Part shown: piece after piece, positions 1 through 8,095 of the stretch
Layout: each line of letters begins with the position of its first letter
How positions within the stretch are numbered: position 1 is the stretch's first letter
From: Caldifarciminota bacterium
Lineage (GTDB): Bacteria > Hydrothermota > Tepidihabitantia > Tepidihabitantales > Tepidihabitantaceae
DNA length: 32,250 nt
Assembly: GCA_026397595.1 (NCBI GenBank)
Contig: JAPLUO010000192.1
Location: 1-32,250, forward strand
Reading direction: 5' to 3'
The notes under the pieces: generated by a model
Database searches by the model: none
What the model was told of the DNA's origin: nothing
The model's input: the letters and a program-made list of their open reading frames with translations, nothing else
Translations under genes and position numbers: made by a program

Positions 1-137
1 GGGAAGATGCGCTTGACCAGTATGTCCCGCTCCCGGAACATGTCGCGGAATGTCGAGGAGATGAACACGCGGACAACGCGCTCTTTGGCGGAGGGTTTCA
101 GGTCACCAGGTTTCAGGTTGGCAGGTTCTGGATTCAT
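1..137 (-). CDS. DUF4062 protein, N-terminal 45 residues only (cut by window edge)
   Basis: The minus strand from the ATG at 135-137 reads MNPEPANLKPGDLKPSAKER followed by the DUF4062 signature VRVFISSTFRDM..ERD, then leaves the window. It is almost the same DNA as the head of the complete DUF4062 gene starting at 6541: 4 differences in the first 103 bases. DUF4062 domains head NTPase-TPR and NTPase-WD proteins related to STAND signalling ATPases, so a large multidomain protein probably continues to the left. The residues before the signature come from a degenerate word repeat (94-131) and are probably not conserved. No convincing ribosome binding site precedes the ATG. It could instead be another truncated stump like those at 9449 and 10993; the window edge prevents a decision. 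Confidence 0.72.
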   Translation of the reverse strand, partial: MNPEPANLKPGDLKPSAKERVVRVFISSTFRDMFRERDILVKRIF

Positions 138-264
138 GCCTTGTCGTAATCAGTCTCTTGCAGATGGCGCACAAAGGAGGCGACCTGTTTGAAACGACTC
201 GTGCGGCGTCCTGACCATGGGCGCGTCCTTGTGCATCCTCCGCGACGTCTCGACCGACTCGACC

Positions 265-292
265 ATCTGTCATGCGGTGCCGGGCGTGTCAA
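265..292 (-). promoter_or_regulatory. weak promoter candidate before the left-edge DUF4062 gene
   Basis: Minus strand TTGACA (287-292), 16 bp, then ACAGAT (265-270). The -35 and the spacing match the other promoters of the window, but the -10 is poor. It lies in the 178-bp gap between the TIR-NB-ARC gene and the next DUF4062 gene, where I see nothing else. Confidence 0.25.
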
Positions 293-315
293 GTGCGCGG
301 GACGCCTAAAGTCCT

Positions 316-3108
316 TCACTGTTTCCCCGGATCCATCTTTGCCATCTCTTGCTGCATTGCCTGGAGATCCGCCGCGACCTTCTTCGTGTTCGGATGCTCC
401 GGTCCCAGAGACTTCCTCGCAATCTCTACCGCTCGCTTCAGCAACGGCTCGGCCTCGGCATATCTGCCCTGAGTGCGGAAGAGCTCGGCGAGGCTGTCCA
501 GGGAAGCCGCCACATCTGGATGTGCTGACCCGAACGCCTTCTCTCTAATGCGGAGCACCTTTTGGAACAACGGCTCGGCCTTGGCGTATCGGCCCTGCCG
601 CGTGTAGAGCGTAGCGAGGTTACTTAGAGACTCGGCTACAAAGGGGTTATCCGCCCCGAGCGCCTTTGTCCTGATCTTCAGCGCCCGCTGCAACAGCGGC
701 TCTGCCTTGGCATTCTTGCCCTGGTACATATGAACCGCGGCCAGGCTGTTCAACGCACTTCCCACATGGGGATGTTCCGGTCCGAGCGTTTTCTTCCAGA
801 CGTTCAACGACCGCTGGTACAGCTGCACGGCCTCGGCGTACCGACCTTGCCGGGTATATAGAGTTGCGAGATTGTTTATGGACGCAGCTACATCGGGATG
901 CTTCGGCCCAAACGCCTTCCTCCTGACATCGAGCGCTCGCCGGAACAGCGGCTCGGCCTTGGCATACTCGCGCTGCAGGAGATAGAACCCGCCCAGGTTG
1001 TTCAAGGTCGGGGCCAGGGCGGGATCATCCGGAGGCAGGATTCTCTCTCTTATCTCCAGTGACCGCTGCAACAGCGGCCCAGCCTCGGAACGTTTGCCCA
1101 GGGCCATGCAGACCCCGGCCAAGCTGTTCAACGCGCTCTGCGCATTGGGATCTTCGGGGCCCAACGTCTTCTCCCAGATACTCAGCGCCCGCCTGAGCAA
1201 CGGCTCGGCCTTGGCGTGCCGACCCTGAAAGGCGTAGGTAGTTCCGAGGTTGTTCAAGGACTCGGCGACATCAGGGTGCTCCGGGCCGAACATCTTCTTC
1301 CTGATTTTCAGCGAACGCTGCATCAATGCCTCGGCGCCGGGATACTGCGCCCGACCATGCAGGTACAGACCAGCCTGTCCCAACAGGCGGCCGAGCGCTC
1401 GGGACGCTGACCCGACGGCCACGGCATGGTCGGCTGCAGACAAGGCATGGGGCAGGAGACGCGAACACACGGCCCACGTGCGCACGTCCTCGCTCATGTC
1501 CGGAAATGAGCAGTTGACAACCTCTACCGCGGCTGAGGCCAGGAACCGACGCTCTCTCTCTGCCAGTCGGTCGTACGCTACGGCTTGGACCAGACGGTGG
1601 ACTGAAATGCTGCCTCCATGGAACTCGGCAAGCGAGTAGCGCTGAAGGGCTGCTATCGCCTGGTCGCATTCCACCTGGTTACCTGCCGCCTCTGCCAAGC
1701 GCGCGGGCAGGAACTTCCTGCCCTGCGTGATGAACTCCAGTCCGATGTCTTCCGGAGCCAGGAATGCACAGAGATTCAGCAATTCGGCCCCGGCGGCCGA
1801 CTTCCTTGCGAGCATCTGGAACGACACATTCCAGGTGCCGGCCACGGACTCCGGGTACTCGGCCGTATCGCTCCGCCATTTGAGCACAGCTTCGCGTTGT
1901 GTTCGAAAGACATCAAGATAGTGGGCGATTGTACACCCCGTGTCCTCAATGTAGGCGGCCGCGTGCCCCAAAGCCAGCGGCAGGCCGCCCAGCTCATTGG
2001 CGAGGTCCTTTGCCGACTTCCGGTCGTTGCTGCGGGTCCGTTTGAGCAGAAACTCAGCCGCTACCGGGCGGGGCAGGACCGGGACCGAGAGAGATTCGGC
2101 AACTCCACCCCAGTTCGGAAAACGGGAAGTGATGACTACATGGCCGAGAGTGTCGCGAGGGAGGAACGGACTGATGCTTGCAGGATCCGGGGCGTTGTCC
2201 AGTATCAGTAGCCAACCGTTGTTGGATTCCAGCCAGCGGCGCACCGCTTCAACGACAACAGCCTGGTTACGCGTGTCTTTCTCGGCAAGGCCCAGTATGT
2301 CGGCCAGAGACGCAAAGCTGCCGGCGCGTGCCACGGGGTCTTCAGCTTGGACCCAGAGCACATGCGTGTAGTCTCCAGCGTATCGATAAGCGTATTCGAC
2401 CGCCAGTTGAGTCTTGCCGATGCCGCCCAGTCCCTTGATAACCTGAGTTGCTGAGGTGGGCCTTCCTGAAGTGAGCGCCGTCCTGAGCTCGCCGATCAGC
2501 TTGTCGCGCGAGGCGAAGTGTGAGTTGCGTCGATACGGGACATTCCATACCGTGGGTAGGGTGGTCGGGTACCTTGGCTGCGATGGAACGGTGCGGTCAG
2601 CGGGGCTTGGGAATGCAGGCGCAACCTTGGGCTTGATCCGACTCCGTTTCACGCCTTTGAGCAGGGCGTTGCGGGCGGCTACCTCCCCAAGCCCGGTAAG
2701 GTCAACGTGGATGGTCGAGGTAAGCCGACCGACAAGCTGGCAATTGCGGACCACCACCGGCAGCAGCTTCCCGGGAGCTGACGACATGGCCGCAGCCCAC
2801 TCGCGCCGGGTATATACCGACGCGGGGTAGTCGGGCGATATCACGGCAATGGTCCGTTTGCACAGCCTGGCAGACTCGTCCATCGCCGCAACGAAATCAG
2901 TCCCCGGCCTGAAGTCCCAGGCTTGAAGAATCACTGCGTACTTGGCATTATCCAGCTGCCAAGCGATCCACTCGGCCCAATCTCGATCATTGTGATTATA
3001 GCTGATAAAGAAATCTCGTTCCTTCCGGCGGTGAGCGTTAACTACAGATGGGAATCCATAGACAGGGGAACGTGGTCGTCTATTGCCCACTCGTTTCGTC
3101 CTGCTCAC
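316..3108 (-). CDS. TIR - NB-ARC - TPR STAND-type protein
   Basis: 930 residues. The GTG start at 3106-3108 is chosen because GGAGG lies 6 bases upstream; the longer frame begins at a TTG without such a site. Residues about 30-155 form a TIR domain (FFISYNHNDRDWAEWIAWQL) with a glutamate at about 103 in the segment SPDYPASVYTRREW, where NAD-cleaving TIRs have their catalytic Glu. A linker leads to an NB-ARC ATPase with P-loop GLGGIGKTQ (226-234) and Walker B LLILDN (300-305). From about 590 to the end run roughly eight kinesin-light-chain-type TPRs with a 42-residue period. The family is known as STAND immune or signalling switches; FxsT-like proteins have the same order. Inference: TPRs sense, NB-ARC oligomerises, TIR is the NADase effector. 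It lies 58 bp downstream of the DUF4062-NTPase gene and is probably co-transcribed. Confidence 0.9.
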   Translation of the reverse strand: MSRTKRVGNRRPRSPVYGFPSVVNAHRRKERDFFISYNHNDRDWAEWIAWQLDNAKYAVILQAWDFRPGTDFVAAMDESARLCKRTIAVISPDYPASVYTRREWAAAMSSAPGKLLPVVVRNCQLVGRLTSTIHVDLTGLGEVAARNALLKGVKRSRIKPKVAPAFPSPADRTVPSQPRYPTTLPTVWNVPYRRNSHFASRDKLIGELRTALTSGRPTSATQVIKGLGGIGKTQLAVEYAYRYAGDYTHVLWVQAEDPVARAGSFASLADILGLAEKDTRNQAVVVEAVRRWLESNNGWLLILDNAPDPASISPFLPRDTLGHVVITSRFPNWGGVAESLSVPVLPRPVAAEFLLKRTRSNDRKSAKDLANELGGLPLALGHAAAYIEDTGCTIAHYLDVFRTQREAVLKWRSDTAEYPESVAGTWNVSFQMLARKSAAGAELLNLCAFLAPEDIGLEFITQGRKFLPARLAEAAGNQVECDQAIAALQRYSLAEFHGGSISVHRLVQAVAYDRLAERERRFLASAAVEVVNCSFPDMSEDVRTWAVCSRLLPHALSAADHAVAVGSASRALGRLLGQAGLYLHGRAQYPGAEALMQRSLKIRKKMFGPEHPDVAESLNNLGTTYAFQGRHAKAEPLLRRALSIWEKTLGPEDPNAQSALNSLAGVCMALGKRSEAGPLLQRSLEIRERILPPDDPALAPTLNNLGGFYLLQREYAKAEPLFRRALDVRRKAFGPKHPDVAASINNLATLYTRQGRYAEAVQLYQRSLNVWKKTLGPEHPHVGSALNSLAAVHMYQGKNAKAEPLLQRALKIRTKALGADNPFVAESLSNLATLYTRQGRYAKAEPLFQKVLRIREKAFGSAHPDVAASLDSLAELFRTQGRYAEAEPLLKRAVEIARKSLGPEHPNTKKVAADLQAMQQEMAKMDPGKQ
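352..1330 (-). repeat. tandem TPR-coding repeats, about 126-bp period
   Basis: About eight degenerate copies of a 42-codon unit (pattern SLNNLA.LY..QGRYA.AEPL, then a helix and LGPEHPDVA). The copies remain recognisable at DNA level, so unequal recombination could change copy number. This explains the periodic sequence; it is not a CRISPR or satellite array. Confidence 0.8.
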
Positions 3109-3109
3109 G

Positions 3110-3163
3110 TCATGCCTCCACAATCCTGATCACTTCATCAATGAGGCCGCCCAGTACTTTCAT
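3110..3163 (-). other. 17-codon linking ORF between two large genes
   Basis: The minus strand between the two STAND-like genes holds ATG-to-TGA for MKVLGGLIDEVIRIVEA. It begins 3 bases after the upstream stop, and its last codons overlap the GGAGG that serves the next GTG start. It may only couple translation across the gap, or it may be chance. Its amphipathic pattern is noted; no family can be assigned. Confidence 0.2.
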
Positions 3164-3166
3164 GCC

Positions 3167-6100
3167 TCAGGCCAGCTTCGCGCGGATGGAGTCGAGAATC
3201 CGCTTGACCTGCTGGGCCAGCGTTGCGTAGCCGTGTTCCGAGGCAAGCCGGTATGCCTCTTCTGCCAGTGGCAGGGCGTCCTTTGGGCGGTTCTGTCTGT
3301 CCGACATCAGGAGGGCCTGATTGGCAAGCGACCGCGCCAGTCCTTCGGGAAGGTCGAGTTTCCGGCACAGTCGCTCCTCTTGTTTGTGGAGGTGCATAGC
3401 TTTGCTTGGTACGCCGCGGTCTCTCCAGACAAGGGCCTGATTGCCCAGGCAACTCTGAAGCGCATCCTTGCAGCCGAGCTTGCGGCATAGTCGTTCTTCT
3501 TGCTTGTGTAGCCGTATGGCACCAACAAGGTTGCCGCGTTTCCGGAGAATCCTAGCCTGATTGCCAAGCGAGTAGCAGAGCCCCAACCTGCTCTTGAGCT
3601 TCCGACATATCCGCTCCTCCTCTTTGTGAAGCTTCATTGCTCCATCCAAGTCGCCCATGGTCTGCAGTAGTTCACCTTGGTTGCCCAAGCATCCCTGAAG
3701 TCCGTCCCAGTCTTCCAGCTCTCTGGACATACGCTCCTCCTCCTTGTGGAGCTTCATTGCCTCCTTGAGGCGGCCACGCGCGGCAAGTATGAGCGCCTGG
3801 TTGCCCAACGAGAACGCCACTCCGTGCTGATCGCCCAATTCCTTGCAGAGTTGCTCCTCTTCCCGATGAAGGCGTATCGCGTCATCCAGCTTGCCGCGGT
3901 CGGAGAGGATTACAGCTTGGTTACCCAACGAGACGGACAGTCCATCCTTGCAGCCCAGGTCTCGATAGATGCGCTCCTCTGCCTTGTGCAGTCCCATGGC
4001 CGCGTCCAAGTCGCCACGGTCATAGATGATGAGTGCTTGGTTGCCGAGAGATGTTGCCAACTCGATCTGGTCTCCCAATTCCCGGCAGATCAGTTCCTCT
4101 CTCTTGTGGAGAGTCATAGAAGCACTGAGGAATCCTTGGTCGTAGAGAATCAGGGCCTTGTCCCCCAGGGCGCTTTGAAGACCATACTTGTCGCCAGCGC
4201 GTTTGCAGATCGCCTGCTGCTCGGCCAACAGCTTCAATGCCGAGGCCAGTTTCCCTTTGTCATAGAGAATGTTGGCTAGTCTACCTAGTGCCGCTTGTGT
4301 GCCAGAAACGTCAGAAGTCCGGTGGCAGATTCGTATCTGCTCTCTGAACAGCTTGGCCGCTTCGTCGAGCCTGCCGCGACCGTGGAGGACTACGCCCAGT
4401 TCCCCAAGACGGAACGTTTTCTCTGCGATTTCCCCGGTTGAGCGGTAGTGCCCGACAAGCCCACGGAGCAACGTCGCGGCCTCCGCCCAGAAGCCCATAT
4501 CCTTGAGTAGCAGCGCGACTCTGAAAGCCGTAGACGCGCGCCGGCTTGGGGACTTGACCAAGGTGGCGTAGGCATTCTGCGGGGTCAGCCCAGGGCCTCC
4601 ACAGAGCAGCGCCCAGCACGCCTCGATGCTGAATCTGTCGCTGTCCCAAGCCGCGTCAAAGAACTGCATGTCTGCGATCAGGTCGTACAGCCGCTGCCAG
4701 GACTTGGCCCGGGCGAACTGCCACGGCAGTTCGTCGGTACGGCGCGGGCCGGCGTCCTGTCTGTCAAAGTAGCTGGCAAGACGGAGGTGGGCGGTGGCTT
4801 GCTGCTGCTCTTTGCGCAGGTAGCGGTTCCGGACCGCAGCACGCAAGTGGTCGTGGAAGAAGTTGAGGAGGCCGGCTTTGCTAGCGAGTGCCTGCTCGGC
4901 AGCAAGGAAGAGCGGGGACCAGAAGGCCCGCGGCAGCGGCTTGCCCTTCTTGCCGAGGATGTCGAGGAGTTCGGCCTCCGTCAGCCCGCGCCGCGCGGCC
5001 CAGATTGCGGTCATTGCGTCTTTGACCAGGCCGGGACGGTCGTCTTCGTAGTCCTCTTCGTATCGGGCAAGGATGAGTTCGTACAGGGACGGGATGTCCC
5101 GGGCTTGGAGATAGAGGGCGATTCGGGACTCCAGTGCTTCGTGCTTACCGAACAGCCTGAGTTCTTCAAGCAACGCCTGCAGGAAAAGCGGGTTCTCGGT
5201 CTGCTTCGCCGCCGCGATACGGGAGACGGACGCAGGGCTGAGTTCCTTCCGGTACAGCGCAAGGTAGTCCTTGATGAACCGAGCGCGTTCTGCGGCCGTG
5301 AACGGCTGAATGGTAAGCGTGGGCCAGTTGCGTTTGTTCAGGTCATCAAGCGGCCGACCGGGCAGGGTCGAAAGGACAAGCCTGACATTGGTGGGGATGA
5401 CCGGCGGCAGCCAGACCAGGTCAGGTGCGCCGTCCCGGTCTTCGAGTTGGTTCAAGGCGTCGAGAATCAGGATGACCCTGCCCTTGGCTGCGGCCATGTG
5501 CAGCCAGTTGGCAAAGGCGGCGCGTAGGGCATCGGGCTTGTCCGGTATTTCGTCCTTGAAACCGTACCTCCGCTTGAACTCGCCCAGGATTCGGCGCAGC
5601 ATCGCGGCCCAGTCTGAGCTGTATGGCGACGCGCCGATGAAGTGTAATACGAACAGGTCGTCAGGATGGTCTTTGCGGAAGCGCTGCGCCCAGTTGGCAA
5701 GCAGGGCAGACTTGCCCGAGCCGGAATTTCCGAGTATGACCAGCGGCGGGCCGTCGCCGGAGGCGTGCTCGTCGAGTTGCCTGAAGTACTCGTCCCGGCC
5801 GATGTACACTCGGGCCCGGCTGCGGGCAAAGGCGTCGTGCAGCATCGCTTCCCGGTCCAGCGGGGCCGGCTCGGACCCGGGCGGGTAGAGCTCATCGATG
5901 ACCTTGGTCAGGTCCTCAAGCACCAGGTCGCCCAGTTCCTCCGGGTCAGCGTAGTTCTCGCACACCGGCAGGCCACTTGAGCGGATGCGTGTCTTGAGCT
6001 TGGCGAGCTTTTCGGCTGCCTCGGGGCTTTCGGAGGCGAAGTCAGAGCGGTTCGCCTCTGTGGGCAGGCGGTTGAGAAAGCCCGGGTCGCGGAAGTAGAA

Positions 6101-6541
6101 GAATGAGCGGCCCGCCATCTTAAGGTCGTTCAGGACCCCGTGCCAGATTTCGAGTTCGGTCAGGGAGTGCTTGAGGTGTTCCTTGAGCCAGGGCTCGCGG
6201 TTAAGGAGGTCCTGCGGCAACTCTTCGGGCAGCGAGCCGTAGCGCTCCCCGAGGACGCCGATGAAGTAGGGCCGGCAGCGCCGGATTTCCTCAAGGCAAA
6301 TGGGCAGGACCTTGCCTTCCGCCTTCTTCTCGTCCGGCACGCCCCAGCGCAGGTCAACCTCGCCCCAGGTCACGAACCGTTCTTCGCACAGCTTGCGGAG
6401 TTGGGGGAAGATGCGCTTGACCAGTATGTCCCGTTCCCGGAACATGTCGCGGAATGTCGAGGAGATGAACACGCGGACGACGCGTTCTTTGGCAGAGGGT
6501 TTCAGGTTTCCAGGTTTCAGGTTGGCGAGTTGGTCGTTCAT
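3167..6541 (-). CDS. DUF4062 - P-loop NTPase - TPR protein (nephrocystin-3-like layout)
   Basis: 1124 residues. The start at 6539-6541 is fixed by an ATGA overlap with the upstream TIR-TPR stop; a frame open 93 codons further is inside that gene. Residues 20-130 are DUF4062 (VRVFISSTFRDM, VDLRWGV, PYFIGVLGERYG). An AAA/NACHT-type NTPase follows: P-loop GNSGSGKS (271-278) and Walker B VILILDAL (356-363). From about residue 690 to the end run about eleven TPR-like units of 40 residues built on LGNQA.IL..RG.L..AM.LHKEEER. DUF4062-NTPase-TPR/WD order is known from nephrocystin-3 and NWD-type proteins and from bacterial STAND proteins. Inference: a ligand- or invader-sensing switch. The DUF4062 output is uncharacterised; its position and fold class suggest a TIR-like role. 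Its first 45 codons are duplicated three times in this window. Confidence 0.88.
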   Translation of the reverse strand: MNDQLANLKPGNLKPSAKERVVRVFISSTFRDMFRERDILVKRIFPQLRKLCEERFVTWGEVDLRWGVPDEKKAEGKVLPICLEEIRRCRPYFIGVLGERYGSLPEELPQDLLNREPWLKEHLKHSLTELEIWHGVLNDLKMAGRSFFYFRDPGFLNRLPTEANRSDFASESPEAAEKLAKLKTRIRSSGLPVCENYADPEELGDLVLEDLTKVIDELYPPGSEPAPLDREAMLHDAFARSRARVYIGRDEYFRQLDEHASGDGPPLVILGNSGSGKSALLANWAQRFRKDHPDDLFVLHFIGASPYSSDWAAMLRRILGEFKRRYGFKDEIPDKPDALRAAFANWLHMAAAKGRVILILDALNQLEDRDGAPDLVWLPPVIPTNVRLVLSTLPGRPLDDLNKRNWPTLTIQPFTAAERARFIKDYLALYRKELSPASVSRIAAAKQTENPLFLQALLEELRLFGKHEALESRIALYLQARDIPSLYELILARYEEDYEDDRPGLVKDAMTAIWAARRGLTEAELLDILGKKGKPLPRAFWSPLFLAAEQALASKAGLLNFFHDHLRAAVRNRYLRKEQQQATAHLRLASYFDRQDAGPRRTDELPWQFARAKSWQRLYDLIADMQFFDAAWDSDRFSIEACWALLCGGPGLTPQNAYATLVKSPSRRASTAFRVALLLKDMGFWAEAATLLRGLVGHYRSTGEIAEKTFRLGELGVVLHGRGRLDEAAKLFREQIRICHRTSDVSGTQAALGRLANILYDKGKLASALKLLAEQQAICKRAGDKYGLQSALGDKALILYDQGFLSASMTLHKREELICRELGDQIELATSLGNQALIIYDRGDLDAAMGLHKAEERIYRDLGCKDGLSVSLGNQAVILSDRGKLDDAIRLHREEEQLCKELGDQHGVAFSLGNQALILAARGRLKEAMKLHKEEERMSRELEDWDGLQGCLGNQGELLQTMGDLDGAMKLHKEEERICRKLKSRLGLCYSLGNQARILRKRGNLVGAIRLHKQEERLCRKLGCKDALQSCLGNQALVWRDRGVPSKAMHLHKQEERLCRKLDLPEGLARSLANQALLMSDRQNRPKDALPLAEEAYRLASEHGYATLAQQVKRILDSIRAKLA
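3290..4310 (-). repeat. tandem TPR-coding repeats, 120-bp period
   Basis: The DUF4062 protein's C-terminal half is encoded by successive 120-bp units, each giving LGNQA-type helix pairs and the charged H-K-E-E-E-R motif. The copies are similar in DNA as well as protein, which suggests recent expansion or homogenisation. Confidence 0.8.
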
Positions 6542-8088
6542 GGCTTCCGGCAGTCGGTCTGCTGTCGCAGCAGTTCGTCGTAGTAGGTCTTGCAGAATCC
6601 GGCCGACCGCTCGTAGTCGTACCGCGCTCGATCGAGGTTGCCTAGCAGGTAGTTGGCGAAGCCATCGTAGAAGAAGTCTTCGGGCGTCGCAGGGTTCCGA
6701 AAGTGCCTGCGGTCCAGCACCCGTTCGCACACCTCGCGTAGCTTGGCCTTCCCGGCGGTGGCATACAACACCCGCGCGAATTCGATGGTGAACTGGCGCC
6801 CGCGCACGGGGTCCGGGCACAGTTTCCGTTCGTAGAGAGTCAGGGCCGCCGGTACTTTGCCCGTCTTGAGGTACAGGTCCGCCAAGTAGTGGTAGACGTT
6901 GGTGTCCTTTCGCTTCTCGGCTTCGCTTTCGAGGAGCAGGACCGCTTCGTCACAGCGCCGGGCGTCCCGTAACGCACTACAGTGATAGAGCAAGGACGTA
7001 GTATCGTAGATACCCTGTTGCCGCATCAGAGAGAAGTGCCGGGCAGCGTCAGCGAGTTTCCCCTGCCGGTATGCCACAAGCCCGCGGAGGTTCAGTACGT
7101 CGAGTTTCTCTTCTGGTGGAAGCTGCTCAGTGTCAAAGTCGGCCAGGACGCCGGGATCGAGTTCATGACCGTTCAGTTCGACCCGCGTGCTCAGGATGTT
7201 GAATCTAATCTCGAGTTCCTCCCCCTTCGGGCAGATGGCGAGGGCTTTCTCGTACGCTGCCAGGGCTTCATCATGACGCTTCTGCCGGAAATAGACGTGA
7301 CCGAGACCACCCACACCGTTCTCGTCGTGTCGTGGATGCTGTACCGCCTGGCGGAATGTTGTCTCGGCTTCGGCCAGCAGTCCGAGCTGCAGCTCACATA
7401 CGCCCTTCACTATCAACGGGTAGTAGGGCGCCGAGGAGGGCAGGCGGTAGCGACAGGCCATGACGAAGTACGTTACCAGTTCGAGAGCGGCGCGCCACCG
7501 CCCGTCGGCAAAGGCCCGGGTGAACTCTGCGACCAGGGTACCGAGGTCTCGATACTCGGCTCGGCTCAAGTCCGAGTCTCGCAGTTCGGCCCGCAAGCGT
7601 TCGGCAAACGGCAGGCGCGGATGGTCCGGAATCCATGGGACGTAGTCTAGACTCAACACACCGCACAGTCTTTGAACTAGGCCTTCCAGACTGCGCCAAT
7701 CGCGTGTATCCACGTCGAGGTGCATTGTGTCGCGCAACTCGTCATACGGACCGCCTAGCGACCCTGGTTCACGGTCGGTGAGCACGACAGGGATTATCCG
7801 GTGCTGTTGGAGCATCCCGCAGTCAATCGCATGTCTCACTTCGAGAGTAGTGAAACGACCAATGGCCGGGTCGGTGCTGTTAGCACTGAGCAAGGGCACG
7901 AAGTAGTCAGATGCGGCGATCTGCTCGCGCAGATAGGTGGGAATCGGACTACCAACAGGAATCTCTTCGCCACGCTGGGAGTAGTCCCAGACGTCAACCG
8001 GCTGGCGCATCAGGCTGTCAAACAGCTCGCGGGCAAAGGCAATGTCGCGGGATGAGAAGCTGATGAATACTCTCGGGCAGGGCGTCAT
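6538..8088 (-). CDS. TIR - TPR protein
   Basis: 516 residues, ATG at 8086-8088. Residues 5-150 are a TIR domain (RVFISFSSRDIAFARELFDSL, then DYFVPLLS) with Glu83 in FTTLEV, at the usual place of the NADase glutamate. The remainder (about 190-516) consists of irregular TPR helices, including AYEKALAICPKG. No NTPase module lies between, so this is a simpler receptor-effector or scaffold than its neighbour. Its stop overlaps the next ATG as ATGA, coupling it to the DUF4062-NTPase gene. It starts 7 bp after the exported-protein gene, with only a weak GAAGAAG ribosome site. Prokaryotic TIR domains are known to hydrolyse NAD+ or make cyclic ADP-ribose isomers; whether this one is active is inference. 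Confidence 0.87.
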   Translation of the reverse strand: MTPCPRVFISFSSRDIAFARELFDSLMRQPVDVWDYSQRGEEIPVGSPIPTYLREQIAASDYFVPLLSANSTDPAIGRFTTLEVRHAIDCGMLQQHRIIPVVLTDREPGSLGGPYDELRDTMHLDVDTRDWRSLEGLVQRLCGVLSLDYVPWIPDHPRLPFAERLRAELRDSDLSRAEYRDLGTLVAEFTRAFADGRWRAALELVTYFVMACRYRLPSSAPYYPLIVKGVCELQLGLLAEAETTFRQAVQHPRHDENGVGGLGHVYFRQKRHDEALAAYEKALAICPKGEELEIRFNILSTRVELNGHELDPGVLADFDTEQLPPEEKLDVLNLRGLVAYRQGKLADAARHFSLMRQQGIYDTTSLLYHCSALRDARRCDEAVLLLESEAEKRKDTNVYHYLADLYLKTGKVPAALTLYERKLCPDPVRGRQFTIEFARVLYATAGKAKLREVCERVLDRRHFRNPATPEDFFYDGFANYLLGNLDRARYDYERSAGFCKTYYDELLRQQTDCRKP

Positions 8089-8095
8089 GTCTTCT

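Noticed and set aside
352-4310. Regular repeats that could suggest a CRISPR or satellite array
   Set aside because: The 120- and 126-bp periods are in-frame TPR codons without conserved repeat/unique spacer structure.
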